The notes under the pieces are model-generated. The model was not told the DNA's origin, searched no databases, and saw nothing but the letters and a program-made list of their open reading frames with translations. A stretch of 64,000 nucleotides of DNA from the NCBI RefSeq assembly GCF_011075055.1, contig NC_058140.1, forward strand, positions 8,428,988 through 8,492,987. The letters are read 5' to 3'. A program made the position numbers and the translations under genes. Source of the stretch: Mangifera indica. Its lineage: Eukaryota > Streptophyta > Magnoliopsida > Sapindales > Anacardiaceae. Positions 50,243 through 62,190 of this stretch are shown in pieces. Position 1 is the stretch's first letter, and every line of letters starts with the position of its first letter.

Positions 50243-50589
50243 TAAAGTTTTACATCACGTATGTTTTTGTATTTAGTTTATTTTTCTTGGGTTATATGTT
50301 TACTGTATATTATTTTATGTTTTTTTTACATATTTATTTCATGTGATACATAACTATAATTTAATATTATTTATTAAGTAAGAAAAATATTTAGAAGCAA
50401 ATGATTTTTAATAGAGCAATGCTATGTGTACCTATTTTTTGTACACAATTCATATACATAGTGATGTGTCATCATGTAATTAGGTGATTTTAAAACATGT
50501 GTGATCACATGATAAAGAAACATCTAATCACATGATAACACCTCATCTGTGCACACAAATTGTGTACCAAAAATGAGTACACAGTTTTA

Positions 50590-50743
50590 TTGTTTTTAAT
50601 ATATTCAAACCATAATCCAAACGAAACTAAATCATATTTTTTTTTCAATTTGACTTAGTTTGGTTTAAAATTTAAAATGATTTGGTTTAATTCGGAATTT
50701 TTCTTAAACTTTTTTTCAATTTGGTTTGAAAATTTAAAACATG
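50590..50743 (+). repeat. fragment of a hAT-like MITE next to a complete one
   Basis: It holds AAACCATAATCCAAAC and several TTTGGTTT(A/G) phrases. It resembles the right subterminal half of the element at 50752-51619. The terminal tip is not preserved. Confidence 0.5.
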
Positions 50744-50751
50744 GGTGGTCA

Positions 50752-51036
50752 TAGGGGTGTGCATAATTCGGTTCAAATTATAAAACCAAACCGAACCCTT
50801 TAAAAATTATGGTTTGATTTGTAAAATAGTTCGGTTTAGGTTGAAATTTTTCAAATTATTTTTTTTTCAGTTTGGGTTGTGGTTTGAATGATTTTCAAAC
50901 CGAACCAAATAGTAAACCATATTTTTTATAATATATATATATATATATATAACTATATTTGACAAAATATTCTAATAAACAATTAGGTGTACAACTTATT
51001 TTTTCATATTTATTTTGTCATTTTTTGTACATGTAT

Positions 51037-51075
<39 letters not shown>

Positions 51076-51619
51076 GCAAATGATTTTAAAATATTCAAAT
51101 TATAATAATCGAATCATGTGTTGTATTGTATATAAAAAACCCAATTTATCATATTGTATGATGCATTTTTTAAAAATTAAAATAATAAATTACTAATAAA
51201 ATATTATAATTGAGATGTCACTATTTTAGAAAATATCATAAACTCTTTTAACATTTTAAAATTTTGTATATACACTTCTAATGCATTATCATTTTCTCTA
51301 AAAAAGTGTATAATTTTATATAGGTAATATGTATTATATCGTATGATACATTTATGGTATCTTATTAATTTAATATACTTTATAATACGTATTATTTTTC
51401 ATCTATATCGTATCATATCGTAGGATATAATACATCATGTATAATAGAATATTAATAATTATAGTTCAAACCGTAATTCAAACTAGACCAAACCGTATTT
51501 TGTCAGTTTTGTTAAAACCTAAAATGGTTTGATTTGGTTTGAAAAATTTTCAGATCATTTTTTTAGTTTGGTTTAAAAAATTTGTCAAACCGCAACAAAT
51601 CAGACCGTGCATACCCCTA
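50752..51619. mobile_element. non-autonomous hAT element (MITE-like)
   Basis: 868 bp with tips TAGGGGTGTGCA and, on the other strand, TAGGGGTATGCA, and long AAACCAAACC-rich subterminal arms. The flanking 8-mers GGTGGTCA (50744-50751) and GATGGCCA (51620-51627) agree at 6 of 8 positions, fitting an aged hAT target duplication. Inside are (TA)n at about 50932-50951, (TG)n at 51039-51059 and (TA)n to 51075. There is no coding capacity; the frame at 50987-51196 is low-complexity. Confidence 0.85.
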
Positions 51620-51627
51620 GATGGCCA

Positions 51628-52840
51628 AATAAATCTTAATATTTGGAGAATATATACAAATATGTTTATAAAAATTTTAAAAATTCTTGGCCCTTATGTA
51701 TCTTTGCCCTTGTGATTTGGCCAGCAGGCCTTCGTGGTGGTGATGATTGTTTTACTATATGAAGAATAACAAGTGTTACAATGCACTATTGCACTCCTTA
51801 CAATAGTCAAGTACATTGTTTTCATCTAATGTTAAGCCAAATTCAATCCTAGAGAATTAAGCAATACATGAGCGCAAACTCTAATTCATCTGTATATGTA
51901 TAAGTTCTCAAGTCTCTGTACACATGTTCTCTTAAACCTTTTGCAAAGACTATCAAAACAATGAAACCCAAGACTTCTCTGCCAATAAAAAAAGGCACAA
52001 CTACAATTTTGCCCTTAATAACTAATTCGTTAAATTTGAGCCAATATATAAACAACATTTATAACAATTAATGAAATTAAAATAATTTATTTTATAATTA
52101 ACATTTGGTCGGGTTAGAGTTGTGTAATAACTTGTCATTTTATACAGAATAATTTTTAAAACCTATGTCTTACCCTGCAGATATGAGTTGACTCACGGGT
52201 CATTTATTGATATCATTTTCTCACTAATTCTTTTTTATTCTGATTATTTTAATGTATTTATTCATAACTTTCAATTTTTTTTCTTCAAATGCTCCATAGA
52301 AAGGATAAATATTTCATGGATTAATTCAAATCTACCTTAAATTATATAAATGTCTTATATAAATTATAAAAATTTCAACATTGAACACGAAATAAAAATC
52401 TATGATAATATGTCTATTGCTGAAATTCTTCAAATTTATTTTTAACAAAGCAAAATTTCTCATCAAACGATCCTAAGACTAAAGAAAAAGAAAGACGGTT
52501 GTGTATGAGTATATGACTGTGAATGAAGTTCAAATGAAAGACGAATTTATATGAATACAATTCATTCTATAATACTAACGGGGTTGGTTTAAAAATAATC
52601 AATTATTAACACTAGTGAATATCTAAAATCAACATTTAATCCAAATTTTATGATGTTGGAGTGATTGAAACTACAAATTTTTAAATAAATTTGTTTTATT
52701 GATTTAATTTTAGAGTGGATTTGAGCTCATTTCATGTTAAGAGGAGAGAATGTGTGAAAGTTATATTAGGTGTGTTATAAATTTAATGTTGAAGAGGAAA
52801 TAAGAGATGAATAGAAAAGAAATCACAGAGCACTTGCAAG
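51628..52840. other. gene-free AT-rich DNA
   Basis: No protein family was recognised. The frame at 51849-52058 on the minus strand has no supporting feature. Confidence 0.5.
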
Positions 52841-53233
52841 TAGGACTGTATTTGAAGCAAGTTTATTTGGGCTCAAAACTCGAATAAGCCTGAGTTCAAC
52901 TTGCTTTAAACGAGCTCGAGTACAAACGCGAGTCTAGATTTTAAGCGAAAAATTAATACGAGCCTGAACCCGAACACGAGTTGAGCGAGTTGAGTTTGGC
53001 TCACGAGCTACTCACTCAAATGAAAACAAAATTTAACTTGGAACAAATGACACCGTTTATTCCCTAAAATATAAGCTTGAAGCCAACCTAAGTACGAGGC
53101 GATCCCGAACACTAAAATTATAGAATAAACTAAACATGAATATGTGTTTAGCAAGCTCGGCGAGCCCGAGCTTGGGCTTAGTAAAAACGAGCCAGACCCT
53201 ATTCAGACTCGACTTGACTTCTATCTAGCCCTA
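52841..53233. mobile_element. non-autonomous hAT element (MITE) with intact target duplication
   Basis: 393 bp, starting TAGGACTGTATTTGAAG and ending CTTCTATCTAGCCCTA (reverse complement TAGGGCTAGATAGAAG). It is flanked by a perfect 8-bp direct repeat CTTGCAAG (52833-52840 and 53234-53241). The arms are rich in GAGC, CTCGAG and CGAGC phrases. The 8-bp duplication and TAG tips point to hAT. Confidence 0.92.
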
Positions 53234-53241
53234 CTTGCAAG

Positions 53242-54273
53242 TACCTACAGATATACTCGATTCGTGCCATAAAAACATGTTATACGCAGATACAAGTTTA
53301 AATAGGTATGTGTTTAAAAATCTAAAACTCATATCCATTTTTAAGTTGGTGTTTGTAGGTTCTCACAAGTAACTCATCTATTTTGTCAGGTTTATATGAC
53401 GAGATACAACAATCTCCATCCTTCCCATGAAAGTCATTTGGAGATGGAATCTTGACAGTATCTTCAAAAGTTTTTCTAAAATACCCTCCCCAAATAAGGA
53501 GAGAATTCATGGGAAATCAGTTCCTTTGGAGAAAATTGTCATATCCATTTGATAGAGATTGATTGCAAATAATGTGGGAACTAATTAAATCATGTTGGAA
53601 ACATTTAAAGCATGCCAAAAATTCATTCTGTGAATAGTAGAAACATAAATTGGCAAAAGCCCATCTGAATAATCATTCTGTTTTGAGTTTGCGAGACTGC
53701 TCATCTGAATACGACACGTGGTGTTGATGTGAGTCATTTTCACGATCCAATTTGCCCAACTACTGCATTTCGTGGGAGACAGTTTGTGTGTATTGGTTTT
53801 TGGGAGAAGATGAAGGAGAAGTTCTTCTGTTTTTTACTTTTGCATTAATCTATGTTGGAATGACAATTTATAGACATTTAAATATCAATGCAACTGTCAT
53901 CCAACTACTTCCAATAGTTGCCCTTTGATAGTAAGCCAACTAGATTGAGTTGACCTGTCATAAGTGAACCAAGACCTAATAAATTACAAGCTTATTTCCA
54001 TATGTTAGACAGGTGGTACCTGATTGTATTTTAGGTTTTCCTAATTTTTTCGTGGTTAGCATTTTGATTTACTCTTAGCCGCTTCAACTAAAATGATTAA
54101 GGAATCCAACACCTCTCCTCATTTCAAACCGCTTCTGTTGTATTCTGGCAGACAAACCTAACTTTCGTTCTTCTCAATCTTAAAAGTCCCATCTCTCATG
54201 TAAAGATTCCAACAATCAAATCAAATGTTTTAAGATCTAGGAAGAATTTTGATTCCCTATTACTTTGTTCAAG
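53242..54273. other. upstream region of the alpha/beta-hydrolase gene
   Basis: It holds the promoter and 5' leader of the hydrolase gene. The exact transcription start cannot be fixed. The leader just before the start codon is pyrimidine-rich (CTTTCGTTCTTCTCAATC). The minus-strand frame at 53322-53510 has no supporting feature. Confidence 0.5.
53713..53722 (+). promoter_or_regulatory. G-box / ABRE-like site
   Basis: GACACGTGGT contains the palindromic G-box CACGTG (53715-53720) in an ABRE-like context, about 555 bp before the hydrolase start codon. bZIP or bHLH binding is possible. Function is inferred from the motif and position only. Confidence 0.35.
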
Positions 54274-56851
54274 ATGTTAAAATGCTTCAGCTTCACCGCA
54301 TCCCTGGATTGGTTCTACCGTGTCATGTTTTCAAACGCTAGCCTTCGCTCGGTAACCATAGACCTTGGCGATGGCACTGTCATGCACTGCTGGATTCCCA
54401 AAAACGTCATCCAAACTAAGCCTAATCTTCTTCTCGTCCACGGTTTTGGAGCCAATGCAATGTGGCAATATGGGGAACATCTCCGCCAATTTACCGCCCG
54501 GTTCAATGTGTATGTCCCAGATCTTGTGTTCTTCGGTGAATCATACACAACTAGACCAGACCGGACAGAGGCCTTCCAGGCTCGTTGTCTGATGAGGCTG
54601 ATGGAGACGCTGAATGTGCGTAAAATGAGCCTGGTGGGAGTTAGCTATGGTGGGTTTGTGGGGTATAGTATGGCTGTGCAGTTTCCAGAGGCCATGGAGA
54701 AGTTGGTGCTGTGTTGTACTGGTGTTTGTCTGGAGGAGAAAGATTTGGAGAGAGGCCTGTTCAGGGTTTCAGATTTGGACGAGGCCGCCAGCATTGTGTA
54801 TCCACAAACGCCGGAGAGATTGAAGGAATTGATACAATTGTCATTTGTGAAGCCTGCCAGAGGAGTGCCATCTTGTTTCCTCTCTGATTTTATTGATGTA
54901 AGTTCTCTTGATGAAATAATTTTCTCTTCTTGAAGCCTTACAAGTTACTTTAATTTTCACCAACAGCAATGCTTGTGTATGAAAAGAAAAAGCATCATTT
55001 TGAGAGTCGTCTTGATCAGCCTCATAATGATATTGAAAACTGAATCAACTTGCAGATATAAATAGTTTTCACACCCTTTGGATTCTCCCAATAAACAGCT
55101 CAAAATTCTATTTTGGAAAATATTATTTTACAATATGATTGCATGCGCTCATTGAAAAGGCATTGAGTTAACAATAGGACACATAAATTCATTCACTCAG
55201 TGGTTTCTTTATCACTACTTATGCACTAATATTTGATTTTATAGGTGATGTGTACAGATTATGTTGAAGAGAAGAGAGAATTGATACAAGCCATAATCAA
55301 AGAACGAAAGTCTTTTAATCTTCCTAAGATCAACAGGGTTCTTTACTATTCCTTTTATTATATCTTTATCTTATATCTAAATTTTATTACGTATTTTGAT
55401 TAGTGCAATTTACCATTCGGGAACGTTGACATAGGAAAAATCTGGTTGGGTAACGTTAGGGTAAAATTCTACTAGAGGATGGTCTTTAATGGCTTTGTAA
55501 ATTTAGATTTGATGGGTGGCTTTCATAGTTAATATACCTTAATGATAATCCAGTCTTCCTTTAAAGAGGGCTCATTAGAATTTTGTCAGGATTCTTCCAT
55601 TTAATAAATGGAAACATTATTATTTCAAAATTTTAGAATTGGTTATATCAAATTATCATTTCTAAAGTATAAACCTAGGGCCGACAAAGCCTTGATGACG
55701 ATGAAGCTTGAAGACGAAGAGACTTTGTTGAATCGGCTCTGGACGATGAGAATCCATTGCGTTTTTTGTCGATTCAGCTTTAGATTTGGACGACTATCAA
55801 CAAAGTCTTCGTCTTTAGGCTTCATCGTTAAAAGGGCTTCGTCGGCCTTCATCTGAAGTAGTCTATGATAGTAAAGGGAGAAGCAGAGAAAGTCAGTCAA
55901 CATTAGAATCGTTGGCTACCATAGTTGCTGGAGTTTACAGCAAACCCTAAGATTTTTTTTGGGGGGGAGGGGGGGAGTTACTTTTCAAAGTTGAGGCTTA
56001 CAGATATAATGGGAGTTTTCAAAATCTGAGAAGAAAAATGAGATAAAATTATATATTTTTTAATATTATAGAAAAATGACGATTTTACCTTTAACTCTAA
56101 TAAAAAATTTTAATAGCAATTGATCTATGGGTAGAAATTTGAGTTTTTAGAATTTTACAGGTATGTATTTATATTTGCATTAAAACTTGAGTGGAAAATA
56201 GACCTTTGGCCTTTTAAGAACTTGATCCAATCACTCTAGCCTAATTTGATTTTAGAGAATTTATATGAAATAACTTATTTTTTTTCAATACTTCTTTATT
56301 AAAAGTCTTTCAAGAAATACTCAGTTTAAAATAGTTTATTTTAGGAGTGTTTAGAGAAATACCCTTATTTCCAACAAATGAATAATGTACACCTATTTTC
56401 TTAATGTAGAAGTACAGTGCAAAATTTTTTATTCACCTCCACTTGTGAATTATTTATTTTACTAATTAAATTTATTTTCTGTAACTTACGTTGTTACTAA
56501 CATATTGCTCTTTTTAACTTGTGTATTCTGTGAAAACAGCCGACATTAATAATATGGGGAGAGCAGGATCAAATATTCCCTTTGGAGCTAGGGCATAGAT
56601 TGAAAAGGTTGATTAAACAAATTCTAATTTATTCTTTATTGTCGATATATATTACCTTAATCAAATAATTCAAACACTTTTTTACATATAGGCATATTGG
56701 AGAAAGTGCTCAGTTAGTAACAATTCAAAACGCAGGCCATGCTGTTAATCTAGAAAAGCCGAAGGAATTTGTAAGGCACTTGAAGTCCTTCCTAACTGAT
56801 TCATCACAAATACCTTGCTCAGAGACATCTCTCCTTCATGGTGGCCAGTAG
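54274..56851 (+). CDS. alpha/beta-hydrolase-fold serine hydrolase
   Basis: A predicted serine hydrolase of the alpha/beta fold. Plant relatives are usually annotated as monoacylglycerol-lipase-like or 2-hydroxy-6-oxo-dienedioate-hydrolase-like proteins; the true substrate is unknown. Four exons with GT-AG junctions keep one frame: 54274-54897, 55245-55337, 56540-56607 and 56692-56851, giving 314 aa, the usual length. Features in order: family N-terminus MLKCFSFTAS; oxyanion motif HGFG at 56-59; PDL near 82-84 and GES at 88-90; nucleophile elbow GVSYGG with Ser124; cap region at about 150-205; catalytic Asp in WGEQD (Asp249); catalytic His in NAGHAVNLE (His278). The triad is complete. No signal peptide or strong membrane helix is obvious. 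The start is the first ATG in frame and matches the conserved N-terminus. Intron 2 carries a hairpin-forming repeat. The gene is close to Arabidopsis At4g36610/At2g18360-type proteins as recalled. The last ~20 residues are not a conserved block. Confidence 0.93.
55679..55847. repeat. hairpin-forming inverted repeat in hydrolase intron 2
   Basis: The left arm 55679-55730 (starts GGCCGACAAAGCC, ends GACTTTGTTG) is nearly complementary to the right arm 55798-55847 (starts CAACAAAGTC, ends GGCTTCGTCGGCC), with a 67-bp loop. The arms are GC-richer than the intron around them. The segment is open in both strands by chance. It is probably a MITE or MITE remnant; terminal repeats and a target duplication were not fixed. 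Confidence 0.8.
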
Positions 56852-57319
56852 TCTCAGAAAATGTTGTTTTAGAAGAACATAACACATTTGTATATGTAAG
56901 CATGACAATTTGTAAAAATTGAAAAAATAATTTGGTCACTTCGAAGTGATCTTCTTCAAATTGTATTAATTTAATGAAAAAGTCCATAGGGTATTGCATT
57001 CTGTTTGTAGGCCCTAAACTTGAACATCACAAGAAATGCAAATTAAAATTTGAAAAGAAAATCTAAATTAGACATAACTTCTAGGAAAATAATTAAACCA
57101 CTTAATCCTCATATAAAGAAACGAGGGTTTTTGACAAATAAGGGAAATTAGACTCAACAACATGCATGCTTAATAGAGAAGTTCAATAAGTTTTGTTATG
57201 GTAATATCACAAAAAAGGGAAAAGATAATTTAAAGACGAAGAGAATGAAAGACCAAGACAAAGTAATTGATGATTGAAGAGACAAAAATGATTGATGAAA
57301 AGAAAATATAATTTAAAAT
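56852..57319. other. hydrolase 3' flank
   Basis: It probably contains the 3'UTR of the hydrolase gene (T/A-rich, with AATAAT- and AATGAAA-like signals from 56926 on). Nothing else was recognised. Confidence 0.45.
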
Positions 57320-57949
57320 AAGGGATATTGGATTTTTTACCCCAAAATAGGTCTACTTATACATTTATACCCTTTTTTTTATTGCTTAAACATTTTTACC
57401 TTTTTATATGCTGAAATACTAAATTACCTTTATTTTCAACCTTATAAACGCAAGGGAGGGAGAGCCAAAAATTTTATTAGAGAATCTACATATCTTGCAA
57501 AGATTTCACAGCAAAATCATCCAAATTTAGGTCAATCTTGATTCAAGCCCTTATGTTATATGTTTTCTTGCTTAACAGTTGAAAATCAAATAACATATGG
57601 TATATTCATATTTATGGCTTCATATGAAATATAATTTTGTTATGATTTCATGTTGTTATATTGTTTAATGTTGTGATTTCATGTTATCGTATTGTTTAAT
57701 GTTGTTATAATGTAGTTGGAGTATTGGTGGTTAAAACTAGGAATGATGAGTTAATGAAGATCCAGGTCTGGATAAAAAAACACAAGAAGAATGATTGGTA
57801 TTGAGACCAACCCTTGGCATCAATGCCAAGGCCCCTAACGCCACCTTATTCTTCCAGACCAAACCCTAGATAAAATCAACACAAGTTTTTTTTGTTTCAG
57901 GTTTAGTTTAAGCCAAAGATGGAAAAAACTACATGTATGATTCACTATG

Positions 57950-60470
57950 AAAGGTAATGAATTTCAAGTGATTAGATATGTTGGTAGGAATGAGAGAGGG
58001 ATGTGTATTGACACAAGTGTTGATTTCAAAGGATTCATCACGAGAATAAGCTATCATCTAAGACTCGATCGAAGTCAATCAAAGGTACACGTATTTACCC
58101 TGGTGATGTAGTTCTAATGGAGATTGTAGATGGTGATGATTTAATGTATGTGATAGTCAAAGCAAGAGTTTTATGAAAATTGACCAAACTCTATGTTACC
58201 AAGAGTCCAATTGATGGAAAAGACAATAAATAAGCTAAAGATATTCAAGAGGAAAAAATGAAAGATTATCCGACAGACGAGTGAGCATAACTACAAAGTT
58301 TCCAAGAGTTTGATAGGAATTATGGTGATAATGATAATGATGATGACGTGGATGAGGATTATGAAGTTGAGGATAATGAGAATGATGATGAAATTTCAGG
58401 GTTTATAATGAAATTTACGATATACCAAGCCAAGACATTGGCAGAAGTCAAAGCAATGCTTGTGATAACAGGGCCGAATGTAGCACGAGACGTCATTACT
58501 ATAAATATTGGAGCATATCCAAGTCACATCTATAATCCAAATCCATTTCAATAGGTTCCTAAAGCTATTATTAATGTTGAGAATGCAGGTATTAGTAATT
58601 AAGCAACACAAAGAGACAACCATTTATAAGTGATGAGTTTTTATAATTCTAAGACAGAATTGGAAACATTATTTCTTACATATGCATTAGAGACTAAAAT
58701 TCATTGAAAAGTCAATCACTTTAATAGTATACAGTATAAGATTAAATACATACATCCACAATGTAAATGGAAGACATGAGCAATGAGATAGAAAAATAAA
58801 GACTATTGGGTGTTACAGTGTATTGATGAGACACACATTTGTCCACAAGATCAAATTTTGTCGCTCTATAAACAAGCTAGCACAAAACCATTAGGGAGTA
58901 TTCTTAAATCAATGTTTGTCATTGATCGTATTTATTGACCAAAGGAATTTCTTTTGGACATAGCAGACAAGTACAAAATCAACATTTCTTACATGCAAGC
59001 GTGGCGTGCCAAAACATATGCAATAAATGCATTACAAGGATCTCCTACAGAGTTTTTCATGCTTTTGTGCAAGTATTATCATAATTTGGAGCTCAAGAAC
59101 TCGGGAATTATGACATATATTATTATTGAGATGGAAAATAGGTTCAAGTTTTTCTTCATGTGAATGGGTTGTTTAATCAGAAGGTTCCAATAATTCCATT
59201 GTTTGATGATTTGTATTGATACTTCACATTTAAAAGACAAGTATCCTGGGTCTTTTTTCATTGTTGTTGTAAAGCACACCAATAATCAAATTTATCCACT
59301 CGCTTTTGGTATTAGGCATAAGAAGGGAATCGATTCGTGGAACCTCTTTTTGATGTACCTAAGCATGTGCATTGGTGATTTGCTGGATTTAGCCATTATT
59401 TTTTATCATTATCATTCAATAATTATGTTGGTAATAAATGTACTGTCTAATGCCCGTCATGGATTTTGTATGTACCATATAAAGGGTAACATATGTACGT
59501 AGTTCAAAAAATCTAAACATATTGAAAGATTATTTTGGAAAGGTGCTAAGACATATTGCCTCAAGGATTTCCAAGCTGCCATAAGTAGAATTACCTAAGT
59601 AAATCTTATTTTGACAAGCTATTTGATTGACATTGAGTATGAAAGATGGACATGTCCACACTTTGAAGGATGATAGTACAATATCATGATGACCAATATT
59701 GGTAAGTCCTTTAATATTTTGACATGGATTACTTGTGCTTTGCTTGTTACTATATTGGTTGAGTTTTTAAGGAGCACAATGTAACTTTGGTTTTTCAATA
59801 AGCAAAATATGGTTGGTACATATAACTAAAATTGGTTTAATGTTTTTTTTTCATTGGGTTTTTTTAATTATTTTAATAAGTGAAAGATCTTACTTGTTAA
59901 CACCATGGACTAAGGACAAACTTGTTAGACATGTGCTCAAATCTGCTAATATGGTGGTTAAACTAATCAACATATGACAATACAAAGTCCATAATTCATG
60001 GCAGTAGGTGTTCACCATGAATATTCTTTATCAAACATGTGACTATGGGAAATTTCATCTTTCCTAGATTTCATGTGCACACGTCGGCTGTTGTAAGGTA
60101 TAATAACCTCTTGGACTATGTAGGATGGGTCAATGCATATGATTCGACTAAATTTTTACGAGGGGTGTATAGAGAAGACGTTAATCTATTAAGGGATTGA
60201 TCAACTTAGGTACCATCTAATATGTTTGTGATTTATCCTTTAGTGATGGATCAACAACGGTCCGGTGATCTTTCTAGCCATACAAGAAGACCTCTACAAG
60301 AAGAGGAAGTTTGACCACAAACCTGTAATCGATGTCATCAACTTTGCCATAATTGCTTGAATTATCCGAGTACAGATCTTATGTTAATGGTTGGCTTATG
60401 TTGTGCATTAGGTAACGAACGAGGATAAGGTTGTTGTAGCCATGGTGCAACCCATCCAATTAAATAGATT
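57950..60470 (+). pseudogene. MULE (MURA-type) transposase relic
   Basis: Plus-strand pieces follow the MURA order. An N-terminal segment with Asp/Glu-rich run lies at about 58320-58390. The MuDR-type N-terminal region is at 58630-58790 (TYALETKIH...FNSIQYKIKYIHPQCKW). A piece at 58954-59163 comes next. The MULE core is at 59203-59502: CIDTSHLKDKYPGSFF (first catalytic Asp kept), NQIYPLAFGI, then FYHYHS where the family has S-D-R-H (second Asp lost), and CMYHIKGN. WTCPHFEG..YNIMMTNIG follows near 59645-59700. A SWIM zinc-finger remnant (CDYGKFHLS, stop, ISCAH) lies near 60037-60085, and a C-terminal knuckle (CNRCHQLCHNCLNY, last Cys lost) near 60325. Stops and a lost Asp show it is inactive. 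Confidence 0.8.
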
Positions 60471-60794
60471 ATGATGGGTAATTTTCTTTATTGACTTAGA
60501 TTGTAATTTTAAGTTCATATACATTGCATGTTTAATTTATCTTTTAGGTTTTGTCCAAATTTTAATGTATTAATTTTGTTATGGATTATTTTCAGGCTCC
60601 TATATGTACAGGATGACAATAGCTTAGATGGAACAAAAAATGGGCACTCCAAATGGCAGAAAAGAATAACTGTAGTATTTATTTATTATCGTTCATTTTA
60701 TGTATATATTAGATTTCATTATATCAACACCATGTATTTTGCATTAACATATTTTCTTAATTCATTTAATTTCATGATAAACATTAAGGAATGA

Positions 60795-61091
60795 ATAGAA
60801 CCGCATCATCATATGTCAAAGAAACTTATAATAAAAGTGCAAATACATCATCAAAACAATAATAAAATGGAGTCCAATATATCTGCATGCCTACCAACAC
60901 CTTAAGTGAAATCCTCGAAACCTATATTTTGACAATCCTAATTGAATTTAATAAATATGCCTAATTAAGTAAAGTCTAGGGGAAAAAAAAAGAAGCAAAC
61001 CTTAAACTCTAAATACTTACTGAAAGACACTCCCTTAGAATATGGTTGTGGCTACATACCTTTTAGCTTCCCAAAATGTTTGGATATGAAG
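60795..61091. other. spacer between convergent MULE genes
   Basis: AT-rich, with nothing recognised. It separates the transposase relic from the Ulp1-like relic. The frame at 60528-60794 is low-complexity. Confidence 0.4.
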
Positions 61092-62149
61092 TTAAATGGA
61101 TGATCCTAGGCTAAGTATTTTATAACATAAACATAAAAATGCACATTCTTCACTTGCTATATCTTGTTTTGGCATGTCATAAACATACTTGAATTGTAGC
61201 ATTAATGGAGTCTCTAGCGGTTGGATTCCCCTTGATGTATAAAAATTGTTTGCGTTCATTAGGTGTGGTAGTATCCTATACGATGCCATCAACTTCTTCA
61301 TTCTCTCAAAGCTAATGGTATATTTGGCAGAGTCATATACATACAACTTTCACTCGTTAATAACTAATACGTCGTACACCTAGTATTGGTTGTTGAAGTT
61401 GATAGGAATTAATACCTGCCAACCAATCAAGAGAAATAAGTGCAATTAATGATAACCATGAACTCTAAACAACTTATATATATAAACCACCTTGTTGACA
61501 TTACTCCATGGTCAAAAGCAAGCACTAGGTTGTACACGTGAGACTCCATTAATTTGATCTAGGCAAAATGAGAGCCACTCTATATTTACATCCAAACATT
61601 TGAACTATTTGTAAGATTGTGAGATATGTGCAATGAATTGGGTCGATACAATTGTCCAGTTACTATATTGAAAAGATTTTTGGAGTATTTTCATAAAAGC
61701 TTCGATTTACTGTGTACACAAACAAGTTAGACTATAATTTGAAAATAATAACCAAAATGAGTGAAGACATGTGAATGGTGCATACTGTGTTTTCCAACTA
61801 TTGCTTCAAAGTTACAATTACGGTCCACTAGGCTTTGTTCACATTAGTTGTCATTTTATTTGGTCCTCTAAGAAGTCACATCAACTATCATTATCCAAAG
61901 CACTGTGGTACCACAATAAGAACTCTTTATAACTTTCATCCAATCATGAGTCCACAAGATGCACCTCAAGTATGGATTATTTGTTCTTTCGCATCTTTAT
62001 TAGATCTATGAAAAGACTTACCAATTGTTCACCTTTTCACAGCACACATGCAAATGTTGACACTTTTTAGTTGTTGATGGCTTCTCAACATTTGCCGATG
62101 GGTTGTTCTCTTGTTGTTTCACATCATCATCTGATAAGTCATCCAATTT

Positions 62150-62190
<41 letters not shown>

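Noticed and set aside
54315..54592. Additional frames on both strands over the hydrolase
   Set aside because: Shadows of exon 1 of the hydrolase gene.
55608..55903. Open frames on both strands in hydrolase intron 2
   Set aside because: Produced by the inverted repeat; the two frames are similar because the arms are complementary.
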